Below, piece by piece: positions 1 to 5,856 of a stretch of 5,856 nucleotides of DNA (the first letter of the stretch is position 1; each line of letters starts with the position of its first letter). The notes under the pieces were generated by a model. It did no database searches. It was not told the origin of the DNA and worked only from the letters and a program-made list of their open reading frames with translations. The stretch comes from Deltaproteobacteria bacterium. Its GTDB lineage: Bacteria; Desulfobacterota; UBA8473. The stretch is from positions 1 to 5,856 of the forward strand of contig JAUXHQ010000133.1 in assembly GCA_030621455.1 (NCBI GenBank). The letters run 5' to 3'. The translations under genes were made by a program, and so were the position numbers.

Positions 1-14
1 CGGGACAGAGGGAT

Positions 15-214
15 ATGTTCGAGAAATCTTTTGAAGAGGAACTGGAGGCTAAACGACGGGCTTCTGTTGAATGCCTGGGTATGACCTTTGAAAATGACGA
101 GAAGCGCCGGGAATATTTCCTGGAAAAACTGCGCGAAAAGCTCAAGGACCCGGAATTCCGCAAGATCGAAGGGTTCCCGATTGGTGAGGACGAGGAATCC
201 TGGCGCTGTCCGAC
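15..214 (+). pseudogene. N-terminal remnant of a DNA methyltransferase, frameshifted and truncated
   Basis: The reading frame from the ATG at 15 gives a charged, helical N-terminus (MFEKSFEEELEAKRRASVEC, then MTFENDEKRREYF, then LREKLKDPEFRKIEGFPIGEDE). I recognise this as the leader of a family of large site-specific DNA methylases, in which GEDEDILALSD is followed directly by the catalytic DPPYY motif. Here the frame is lost after GEDE. Adding one base between 196 and 197 restores D-I-L-A-L-S-D up to 214, so a single-base deletion is the simplest explanation. After 214 the family match stops: no DPPY motif, no SAM-binding FxGxG motif and no target-recognition region follow. The frame is open to the left edge (G-Q-R-D before the Met), so position 15 is only the most likely start. 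At about 66 residues it cannot be a functional methylase. The family assignment is from memory of the motif, not from a search. Confidence 0.6.
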
Positions 215-297
215 ACGGCCATACAGGCGCGCTTTGCCGAGGAACTGGCGTCCTACACCTCGAACCAGTCCCGGAAAGCGCCACGCCGAGCGACTGG

Positions 298-474
298 GGC
301 CCCGTGTGGGGAGAGCTTTTAACCTTCGATGATCCGACATCCCGGTTCCACGCCATCGACCGATTGGAGGGCTTTCACCCGGGCGGTCCCAGCCTCTATG
401 GTCGTGTTCTGGCTCCGGTATGGGCCGACTGGACCTCCTTTCCACTTCTTCCTAGCACAATGAATGACTCTTAA
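298..474 (+). pseudogene. C-terminal remnant of a gamma-glutamylcyclotransferase/AIG2-like protein
   Basis: In the frame ending at the TAA at 472-474, the peptide GPVWGELLTFDDP, then SRFHAIDRLEGFHPGG and PSLYGRVLAPV, matches the second half of the gamma-glutamylcyclotransferase-like (AIG2/YtfP) fold. In that family a VWGEL strand, a DRLEG turn and a YxRxxxxV strand follow one another. The N-terminal YGTL substrate-binding motif, which should lie about 70 residues upstream, is absent. After APV (about 420) the expected AWVY ending is replaced by unrelated sequence (WADWTSFPLLPSTMNDS). The piece is therefore broken at both ends. The bases between it and the methylase scrap (215-297) match nothing I know. 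In a third frame they read TAIQARFAEELASYTSNQ and reach a stop at 320. The stretch looks richer in G+C than the operon to its right, which suggests a different origin. The family call is moderately sure; the pseudogene status is likely but rests on the missing parts. Confidence 0.5.
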
Positions 475-556
475 CTAGTGGTCCGAAAAATCCAGTCCAT
501 TATAGAATTAATACATCGGGCAAATCACCTTAAGTAACGCTGTAGGGTTAAATAAG
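475..556. other. Short intergenic gap between converging debris and operon end
   Basis: The 82 bases separate the plus-strand debris from the stop codon of the minus-strand solute-binding protein. They are A+T-rich. I looked for a hairpin followed by a T-run to end transcription of the operon and found no convincing one. No gene, RNA or clear promoter is visible. Confidence 0.5.
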
Positions 557-1816
557 TCATAAGTTATTCTCAAAGAGGTGAGACATGTTCTCAGGGTAGA
601 TGTGGGGGATATCTACCCAGTCGCTGTACCTTACCAGGTTCCCATCTTTAACCTGATAGAAAAGCAATTTCTTGGCTGTCCTCCTATCATTAGGCGTAAT
701 GTGAAAAGGGGCACCGAGGTCCCATGGAGTTTTCCAGTCTTTGAAGGTATCCATCATACCCATATAGTTCTTTGCAGTAAGACCCTCATGTCCGTATTTC
801 CCAAGCGTTCTTCTGGCCAGCTCCATTACGAACTGCGCCGCCCTCACGCCTCTGACATAGACCTCGTTTGCCTCCTTCTGATGATATTTCAGACGCATCT
901 CATTGCACTTCTTGACTCCTGGATGATCTTTTTCTACCTGAGGCATGTAATTATAACTGTCGAATATGTAACCTTCAGAAAAGTCGGGCCCGATACGCCT
1001 TAGCATATCAGCACCGCTCACCCACCAAAAGCCGGCAACCGGTATCTTCCCCTGTAGCCCAAGGGAATGCATGTTCTTCATGAACACGGTGGCTATCTGA
1101 CTCAACCCCTGTAGCCATATCCAGTCTGCACCTTTATTCTTGAGCCTTAAAACCTGGGGTGTTAAATCTATGGGGATGACAGGCGTATATTCCTGACCTA
1201 TAACATCAACACCTATCTTCTTCCCAAACCTCTGCCCTGGCTCAAGTGCAGCCCTGCCGTATGCCGTATCCGGTCCGATGATACCGACCTTCATTGTGCC
1301 CTTTTTCCCCTCTTTATCCCACTGCTCCTTTGCCATCCTCAAGAATGCAGCAAAACCGTCACCATAGCTTGGGCCATCTATGTAAATCCATGCAGGCGGA
1401 TATATCTGGGGATCGCTCTGACCATAGTTGAGGGGACAGAATATCTCGTCTTTCACCAGTGTCCTTTTCAATGCCTCTCCATCAGGAGAAGATGCCAGCC
1501 ATAATAACTGAGCACCTGCTCGTTTATACCTTTTATAATGGGACCATGTCCTGGCCATCATATTTCCGGTCTCCCCCCAGATCAGTTTCACAGGGTAACC
1601 GTCGATCCCTCCTTCCTCGTTAACCAACTTGTAATAATCGAGCATCCCCTCCCAAAGATCCGGAACCAGGGTGCCGTAAGCACCGGTCAGGTCGACGATC
1701 CCATAATGTATAACTGCAGGTTTTGTCGTCTCTTCCTTCGGAGTACAGGCAACTGTAAACGCACACAATATGAAGATGAAAACAGACAGAACTGACCTAA
1801 TTATGTTATTTTTCAC
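557..1816 (-). CDS. HAAT-type ABC transporter solute-binding lipoprotein (LivK-like)
   Basis: This is a periplasmic ligand-binding protein of the Peripla_BP_6 (type 1, Leu/Ile/Val-binding) family, 419 residues, the usual length. It should capture the substrate and deliver it to the LivH/LivM channel encoded upstream in the same operon. The N-terminus has basic residues, a hydrophobic core (about 9-22) and a lipobox TVAC with the lipidated Cys at 24. The next residue is Thr, not Asp, so inner-membrane retention by the Asp rule is not indicated. Family features are the first strand with GIVDLTGAYG (39-48), NEEGGIDGYPVKL (66-78), the second-lobe start KVGIIGPDTAYGR (176-188), and LRLKNKGADWIWLQG (223-237). 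The start is GTG at 1816, chosen because a strong AGGAGGT lies 8 bases upstream; the nearby ATG at 1823 is out of frame. It is the last gene of the cluster, 26 bases after the WHy-like lipoprotein. The ligand cannot be read from the sequence: amino acid, aromatic acid or short amide are all possible. Confidence 0.93.
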   Translation of the reverse strand: MKNNIIRSVLSVFIFILCAFTVACTPKEETTKPAVIHYGIVDLTGAYGTLVPDLWEGMLDYYKLVNEEGGIDGYPVKLIWGETGNMMARTWSHYKRYKRAGAQLLWLASSPDGEALKRTLVKDEIFCPLNYGQSDPQIYPPAWIYIDGPSYGDGFAAFLRMAKEQWDKEGKKGTMKVGIIGPDTAYGRAALEPGQRFGKKIGVDVIGQEYTPVIPIDLTPQVLRLKNKGADWIWLQGLSQIATVFMKNMHSLGLQGKIPVAGFWWVSGADMLRRIGPDFSEGYIFDSYNYMPQVEKDHPGVKKCNEMRLKYHQKEANEVYVRGVRAAQFVMELARRTLGKYGHEGLTAKNYMGMMDTFKDWKTPWDLGAPFHITPNDRRTAKKLLFYQVKDGNLVRYSDWVDIPHIYPENMSHLFENNL

Positions 1817-1824
1817 CGCGCATT

Positions 1825-1831
1825 ACCTCCT
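1825..1831 (-). promoter_or_regulatory. Shine-Dalgarno site of the solute-binding protein gene
   Basis: On the minus strand this reads AGGAGGT, close to a full anti-16S match, 8 bases before the GTG at 1816. It fixes the start of the solute-binding protein at a GTG. It lies in the 26-base gap after the previous stop codon, so the two lipoprotein genes are probably co-transcribed but initiated separately. The strength of the site fits a binding protein made in excess over the permeases. Confidence 0.85.
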
Positions 1832-1842
1832 TGTCCTGATGA

Positions 1843-2487
1843 TTATTTCTCTTCGCTCTCGAGCATGGAAGTACCCACCTTCCCGGTCTCGAACCTCTGT
1901 CTCATGCCCCCCGAGGGTATCTCCTCCGACACTACCACAATAGTCCCCCTCGCCTTCCACTGCGCTTTACCGCTCTCTATCGCAGGCCAGGCAATCGTTG
2001 CAAGCGAAGGTATCTTGAGTATGGTCATAGGGATATCGAACTCAATCGTCTCTCCTGCGGGGATATCTACCCACAACTGTGCTGTGCCGGCTTTGGGGGG
2101 GAAGAAGACAATCGTTTCTTCAGAAAGGCCGAAAGCCACACTACCGATGAGAACCTTGAATTCATTGGGGTTTGTAGCCTCAAAAGTGACAATAAGTTCA
2201 GCCTTGGGTATGAGAGCCATGAGTGCAGCATCCGGAAGTTCAACCGGCGTCATCTCCCTTCCCTCACCCGCACTCAGGAGCCTGAGCCACCCGCTCTTTG
2301 ATTTGACCTTGGCAAGTTTCCTGTCAATCAGTATCTTGTCGCTGAGGATCTTCTCTGCCCCAAGCTTTACTGTCACGCTCTTCAATCCAACCTTGACATC
2401 CCTGGGGGGGAGCCTGACTTCCTGGATTTTCGCACAACCAACGAAGAGGATCAACCCTAACATTACTGACACTACGCTCCTTCTCAT
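1843..2487 (-). CDS. Small lipoprotein with a WHy/LEA2-like domain, function unknown
   Basis: The 214-residue product has a short lipoprotein signal (MRRSVVSVMLGLILFVGC; FVGC lipobox, Cys 18). From about residue 95 the pattern resembles the water-stress/hypersensitive-response (WHy, LEA_2) beta-sandwich: a strand ELIVTFEATNPNEF (97-110) with the hallmark NPN, then VLIGSVAFGLS, then IPAGETIEFDIPMTI (142-156), and a last strand ARGTIVVVSEE. Bacterial WHy proteins are usually small lipoproteins of the cell envelope. Stress protection or a structural role has been proposed for them, but here the role is not known. The ATG at 2487 follows a GGGGGA ribosome binding site. The gene sits between livM and the solute-binding protein, where HAAT operons normally have no extra gene, which hints at an accessory role in the same transport system. 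An unrelated passenger behind its own promoter is equally possible. The lipoprotein call is sure; the WHy call is likely. Confidence 0.75.
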   Translation of the reverse strand: MRRSVVSVMLGLILFVGCAKIQEVRLPPRDVKVGLKSVTVKLGAEKILSDKILIDRKLAKVKSKSGWLRLLSAGEGREMTPVELPDAALMALIPKAELIVTFEATNPNEFKVLIGSVAFGLSEETIVFFPPKAGTAQLWVDIPAGETIEFDIPMTILKIPSLATIAWPAIESGKAQWKARGTIVVVSEEIPSGGMRQRFETGKVGTSMLESEEK

Positions 2488-2530
2488 GCTTAAGTTCCCC
2501 CTTTCTCTCTCTCAACGAAATGGGCATCCC

Positions 2531-2561
2531 TCATATATTGTTTACACTATATTCTTGTCAC
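2531..2561 (-). promoter_or_regulatory. Possible sigma-70-like promoter for the two lipoprotein genes
   Basis: On the minus strand GTGACA (2561-2556; 5 of 6 to the -35 consensus) is followed after 18 bases by TATATG (2537-2532; 4 of 6 to the -10 consensus), about 45 bases ahead of the lipoprotein ATG. The -35 box would be supplied by the end of the repeat. This is a pattern match in A+T-rich DNA and may be chance. If real, it would let the binding protein be made independently of the permeases. Confidence 0.3.
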
Positions 2562-2668
2562 TCCAGATTTCAGGGTTCCAAGTAGTCTACCCTTCGCTTG
2601 TCTAGGAACGAGCGAGGAGGCAATCTTTGCGCTTTTAACGAGATTGCTTCGCTTCGCTCGCAATGACA
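2556..2668. repeat. 113-bp palindromic MITE-like repeat with imperfect terminal inverted repeats
   Basis: One end reads TGTCACTCCAG (2556-2566) and the other CTCGCAATGACA (2657-2668), whose complement TGTCATTGCGAG matches the first end imperfectly (TGTCA exact). Inside is a hairpin: GCAATCT (2620-2626) pairs with AGATTGC (2641-2647) around a 14-base loop, and further out CGAGCG (2609-2614) pairs with CGCTCG (2655-2660). The minus-strand translation contains HCERSEAIS, a well-known spurious peptide left by short dispersed repeats in many genomes. It encodes no transposase, so if mobile it would depend on one supplied elsewhere. Only one copy is in the window. In the transcript it could fold and attenuate reading from livM into the lipoprotein genes, or protect the 3' end of the upstream message; both are inferences. 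Confidence 0.75.
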
Positions 2669-2738
2669 GAAGTATCCGAAACGAAAATCAAGGCTAAAAA
2701 GTTCCTGGTTTATGACCATGCACAGTACAGCTATTCTG

Positions 2739-3797
2739 TCAATAATTGAATGGATGGAGCCTGTACGACTGTTTAAACAGCTCCCACCAGTGAGCGATCC
2801 CTCTCGGTTCACGGATCAAAAAGAAAATTGTCACAATAGAGAATAAAATCAAGCCCATAGAGGATATGACATTGCCTGCACTCAGCGGAAGGACCGCATC
2901 CAGAAACGGGGCAACGTAGTTGACACCCTCCCCGAGAAACCTCCAGAAAAGAGCCCCAAAGACCGCTCCCATAATGGATCCCATACCTCCTACAACGAGA
3001 AACGCCACATAATAAATAGTATCGAGGACCGGAAAAAACTCTGTGTTGATATAAGTGACGTAGTGTGCCCAGAGCGCACCGCCTATCCCCGCACAGAAAT
3101 TCCCGACTGCAAAGGAAAGGAGCTTGTAACGAAAGATATTTATACCCATAACCTCGGCGGCTACGTCATTGTCCCGGATCGCTACGAAGGCCCTCCCGCA
3201 CTTTGTTCTCATTAGGTTCTTTGCCCCAATCCCTACTATGAGAGTCATTGTAGCAACCAGATAAAAGTAGCTCAAGTCATTGTCAAAAGTGAACCCAAAG
3301 AAGACAGGGGAAGCACACTCAATGCCCTCTGTCCCAAAAGTCCATTTCTTGAAGACCTCATTCACCAGATAGAAGAAAATAAAGTGGGCAGAGAACGTAG
3401 GAATTACCATGTAAAGCCCCTTGCAACGCAGCGTTGACGTGCCTATAATCAACCCATACGCGGCAGCACCCAAGCCGGCCAGCGGCAGGGCAAAGAAGAA
3501 ATTCCAACCTAGATGATGGGTGAGCAATGCGGACACATAGGCCCCGAAACCCACAAAGCCCGCATGACCGAGGGTGATCTGGTAAGTGTAACCTACCATG
3601 ATCTGTACTCCGAACATGGCTATCATTGTTGTGCCGATTATAATTCCCATACTTAACAGGTGAGTATTGAGGAAAAGGGGAAGGGTAAAGAGAAGGATGA
3701 GAAAACCGATAAAGAGCGTCCAGTGGGTCTTGGTTCGCAAGATGGCCCTGTCCTGGCTGTACTTTACGTCGAAAACTCCACAAGGTCTTCCTTTCAT
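2739..3797 (-). CDS. livM: Branched-chain amino acid-type ABC transporter permease LivM
   Basis: This 352-residue inner-membrane permease pairs with LivH to form the channel of a HAAT transporter. A cytoplasmic N-terminus with the usual YSQDRAILRT sequence (13-22) leads into about eight to ten hydrophobic segments (the first near 27-43). Family signatures are GYTYQITLGHAGFVGFGAY (69-87), the cytoplasmic loop that contacts the ATPase, AIRDNDVAAEVMGINIFRYK (206-225), GGMGSIMGAVFGAL (270-283), and the closing EPRGIAHWW (330-338). Length is typical. The ATG at 3797 has a GGGGGT ribosome binding site and gives the standard N-terminus. It lies 55 bases after livH. The symbol is by family; the substrate is not necessarily leucine, isoleucine or valine. 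Confidence 0.93.
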   Translation of the reverse strand: MKGRPCGVFDVKYSQDRAILRTKTHWTLFIGFLILLFTLPLFLNTHLLSMGIIIGTTMIAMFGVQIMVGYTYQITLGHAGFVGFGAYVSALLTHHLGWNFFFALPLAGLGAAAYGLIIGTSTLRCKGLYMVIPTFSAHFIFFYLVNEVFKKWTFGTEGIECASPVFFGFTFDNDLSYFYLVATMTLIVGIGAKNLMRTKCGRAFVAIRDNDVAAEVMGINIFRYKLLSFAVGNFCAGIGGALWAHYVTYINTEFFPVLDTIYYVAFLVVGGMGSIMGAVFGALFWRFLGEGVNYVAPFLDAVLPLSAGNVISSMGLILFSIVTIFFLIREPRGIAHWWELFKQSYRLHPFNY

Positions 3798-3852
3798 GTA
3801 ACTACCCCCGGATATCTATAGTGCACACCTATAAAATAAATCAGACCACCAA

Positions 3853-4740
3853 CTAGATTCTCTCTATCCTCTCCAATCCAAAGAAGCCATACGGCCGCCA
3901 GAAGCTCGTAAAGAACATGACCATAAAAGGAGCTGTTTCAGCTATTCCGCCACCTAATACGCCTGCAAGGTAACCTCCTGCCAAGGACTGGACTATGCCT
4001 ATTACCAGGCCGGCAATAATGGCGCCAGGGAAAGATTCCAGGCCCCCAAGAAGCGCAACAATCACTCCATAGACCCCTATAAAATCCAAGTCCTGGCTCA
4101 CCCCCTGAATCGCCCCGACGAAATAGGCCGTTATGAGGAATAGGAGGAGGCAGATGATCCAGGTGTTGGAAAATACCCTTGTTACATTAATCCCCAAATT
4201 TTCAGCGACTATAACATCCTCAGCGGTTACCCTCATGGCCAACCCTGACCGGGTGAATTTAAAATAAATCATCAAGGCTGTTATTGTAAGCACACTAATG
4301 ACTATGCACCAGATCATTATCTGTGGTATCCCTATCCCGCCTATAAAGAGCGTGGAGCTGCCGGCAAGCCATTTGGGAAACATTCTGGGGTTCCCGCCCC
4401 AAAAGAGGAACGTAGAACCTCGGAAAAAGAACCATATCATATTGGTCAAGACAATAGAGGCCAAAATAGGCTGCCCTATCAGTGGACGAAGTGTAAATCG
4501 CTCAACAGACCATCCGATGATCGCACTTGCGCCAATGGCTGCCGCTATGGCTATAGGGATGGGAAGCCCTAACTGGACAAGGAACATCCATGCCAGGTAT
4601 GCGCAGATCAGGAGCAGCCCCCCCGGGGCCAGGTTGAGCACCTTTGTTGCCTTGTAGACTACTACTACACCTAGGGCTGCCAGGGCATAGATTAGTCCGA
4701 TAGCTATCCCGCTGATAAGGAGCTGAACAAAGGTGATCAT
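3853..4740 (-). CDS. livH: Branched-chain amino acid-type ABC transporter permease LivH
   Basis: This is a 295-residue inner-membrane permease of the BPD_transp_2 (LivH) family, the normal length. It opens with GIAIGLIYALAALGVVVVYK (11-30), followed by the family motif ATKVLNLAPGGLLLICAY (31-48), where canonical members have NFAQG. The ATPase-contact loop is LAMRVTAEDVIVAENLGINV (167-186). GGLESFPGAIIAGLVIGIV (232-250) is the conserved late segment, and the protein ends in a positively charged tail with WRPYGFFG. The ATG at 4740 is preceded by a GAGGG ribosome binding site. It sits 77 bases after the acyl-CoA ligase gene and 55 bases before livM, consistent with one transcript. It needs LivG and LivF ATPases, neither of which is in the window. 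Confidence 0.93.
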   Translation of the reverse strand: MITFVQLLISGIAIGLIYALAALGVVVVYKATKVLNLAPGGLLLICAYLAWMFLVQLGLPIPIAIAAAIGASAIIGWSVERFTLRPLIGQPILASIVLTNMIWFFFRGSTFLFWGGNPRMFPKWLAGSSTLFIGGIGIPQIMIWCIVISVLTITALMIYFKFTRSGLAMRVTAEDVIVAENLGINVTRVFSNTWIICLLLFLITAYFVGAIQGVSQDLDFIGVYGVIVALLGGLESFPGAIIAGLVIGIVQSLAGGYLAGVLGGGIAETAPFMVMFFTSFWRPYGFFGLERIERI

Positions 4741-4817
4741 TCTTTCATCCCTCTCATCTTTTTATACCTCGGACTATCATAGATTAGGTTTTTTTCGGTG
4801 AGATTTTGAGAAGTCAC

Positions 4818-5856
4818 CTATTCAACCCTATGTATGTTGACCCCTGTTTTAACAACTCCCTTTCTCCCGTCCCTGTATGTTACAGGGGCCTCCACACTGA
4901 CAACCTCTTTGTCCTGATACAGGGATTCGATGATATCCCTATAACGCTCTTCAACAAAGGTTCGCCTTAACTTCCTTGTCCTTGTCAACTCCGCCTCATC
5001 AGGGTCAAATTCCTTATGGAGGTTAACGAACCTTTTCACACGGGCGAATCCGGGTATCGTCTTATTGACCTTTCTGATCTCACGTCTTATCAGATCGGCC
5101 ACATCGGGCTTTTGGGAAAGATCCACAAATGTGGTATAGGCTATACGTTTCTTCTCTGCCCACTTACCCACATTTTCATAGTCTATGTTCACTATACAAC
5201 AGACATGATCACGCGATTTACCCCCCATGACCATACAGTCCCTGATATATGTACTGAAACGGAGGCGTATCTCGATATGTTGAGGGGAGTATCTTTCACC
5301 GTCTTTCAACTCCAAAAGCTCATCCAACCTGTCCCAGTAGATCAGGTGCCCCTCATCATCAATGAAACCGGAATCCCCAGTATGGTACCAACCGTCTTTC
5401 ATCTTTTCTTCTGTGGCCTCAGGGTTTTTGTAATAACCTGAGAAGAGTCCCGGATTTCTTACAAGTATCTCTCCATCAACTATCTTCACTTCACATCCTT
5501 GTATAGGAGGTCCAACGCTGTCATATTTAAAATCGGTACTCCTGGGGATTGTAACAAGGCTTGCCTCTGTGGAACCGTATATATTCTTGAGGTTCAATCC
5601 AATGGCATGAAAAAAACGGATTACATCCGGACTCACTGCGGCTCCAGCCGTGTAGCCCACCCTGGTTTTTGCAAACCCCATTCTGTGCCTTAAGGACCTA
5701 AGGGCGATCAGGTTGGCAAAAAGGTATAATCCTCTCCACAAAAGATTGGGCATCTTCTTCTTTTCTGCAAAATAGGTCATCTTGTAACCGATCTTCATGG
5801 CTGTTTTGAATAGAAGCCTTTTCCATCGCAGTGTATCGGTAATCCTTACCTGTATC
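4818..5856 (-). CDS. AMP-forming long-chain acyl-CoA ligase (C-terminal part, 5' end beyond the window)
   Basis: This enzyme activates a carboxylic acid with ATP to an acyl-adenylate and transfers it to CoA. The reading frame is open to the right edge: 19 in-frame codons (IQVRITDTLRWKRLLFKTA) precede the internal Met at 5798 and belong to the protein, so 5798 is not the start. Numbered from that Met, the visible motifs are the acceptor region GYTAGAAVSP (48-57), the adenylate-binding YGSTE (74-78), GWYHTGD (136-142) with the ribose-contacting Asp, the hinge DRLDELLELKDGERYSP (156-172), and the C-terminal TRTRKLRR (272-279), the usual site of the catalytic lysine. The sequence resembles FadD15-type ligases of about 600-650 residues, so about half is missing. 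Being first of the visible genes and in line with livH, it probably activates what the transporter imports or a fatty or aromatic acid. The exact substrate cannot be read. Confidence 0.9.
   Translation of the reverse strand, partial: IQVRITDTLRWKRLLFKTAMKIGYKMTYFAEKKKMPNLLWRGLYLFANLIALRSLRHRMGFAKTRVGYTAGAAVSPDVIRFFHAIGLNLKNIYGSTEASLVTIPRSTDFKYDSVGPPIQGCEVKIVDGEILVRNPGLFSGYYKNPEATEEKMKDGWYHTGDSGFIDDEGHLIYWDRLDELLELKDGERYSPQHIEIRLRFSTYIRDCMVMGGKSRDHVCCIVNIDYENVGKWAEKKRIAYTTFVDLSQKPDVADLIRREIRKVNKTIPGFARVKRFVNLHKEFDPDEAELTRTRKLRRTFVEERYRDIIESLYQDKEVVSVEAPVTYRDGRKGVVKTGVNIHRVE

Larger units (their letters stand above)
2488..2738. other. Intergenic region splitting the transporter operon
   Basis: This 251-bp gap lies between the livM stop and the WHy-like lipoprotein, much longer than the other gaps in the cluster (26-77 bp). 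It holds the 113-bp repeat listed separately, a possible promoter at its lipoprotein-proximal end, and about 70 A+T-rich bases next to livM with no recognisable signal. An 80-codon minus-strand reading frame across it is an artefact of the repeat. Confidence 0.7.

Noticed and set aside
475..556. Possible terminator at the end of the operon
   Set aside because: No stable hairpin with a following T-run could be found on the minus strand.
1865..2605. 246-codon plus-strand open frame antisense to the WHy-like lipoprotein
   Set aside because: It is the shadow of the minus-strand gene, with no recognisable domain and no ribosome binding site; the minus-strand gene has a lipobox, a domain pattern and a good start.
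2714..2742. Perfect TTGACA (-35-like) on the minus strand overlapping the livM stop codon
   Set aside because: No acceptable -10 box lies 16-18 bases downstream; the nearest A+T-rich hexamer (TCATAA) is 21 bases away.
2570..2812. 80-codon minus-strand reading frame containing HCERSEAIS
   Set aside because: It overlaps the end of livM in another frame and its recognisable peptide comes from the non-coding palindromic repeat; it is a known type of spurious ORF.
3817..3833. Inverted repeat TATAG-7 bases-CTATA between livH and livM
   Set aside because: A 5-bp stem of mostly A-T pairs without a T-run is too weak for a terminator, and an operator cannot be claimed from one copy.

Overview
The window looks like part of a chromosome from an anaerobic, Gram-negative (diderm) bacterium, most plausibly Desulfobacterota or a relative. 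This is an inference. It rests on a branched-chain-amino-acid-type (HAAT) ABC transporter encoded together with an AMP-forming acyl-CoA ligase, on two Sec/lipobox lipoproteins, and on a short palindromic repeat whose spurious translation (HCERSEAIS) is common in genomes of such bacteria. No rRNA, tRNA or CRISPR was seen.

Layout: almost everything is on the minus strand and reads from right to left. In transcription order: (1) the C-terminal half of a long-chain acyl-CoA ligase, running off the right edge (4818-5856); (2) LivH-type permease (3853-4740); (3) LivM-type permease (2739-3797); (4) a 251-bp gap with a 113-bp repeat with inverted ends (2556-2668) and a possible promoter; (5) a small lipoprotein with a WHy/LEA2-like domain (1843-2487); (6) a lipoprotein solute-binding protein (557-1816, GTG start with a strong ribosome binding site). 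After an 82-bp gap, positions 1-474 hold gene debris on the plus strand: an N-terminal scrap of a DNA methyltransferase with a one-base frameshift, followed in another frame by a C-terminal scrap of a gamma-glutamylcyclotransferase/AIG2-like protein.

How it works together: the solute-binding lipoprotein would capture a small carboxylate or amino acid in the periplasm, LivH and LivM would form the membrane channel, and the ligase could trap a carboxylic-acid substrate as its CoA thioester. The two ATPases (LivG, LivF) that such a transporter needs are not in the window; they probably lie upstream of the ligase, beyond the right edge. The role of the WHy/LEA2-like lipoprotein inside the transporter cluster is unknown.

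Most of the window is an ordinary transporter operon. The parts worth a second look are the lipoprotein insertion, the repeat that splits the operon, and the mosaic debris at the left end. I do not see convincing evidence for a wholly new system here.
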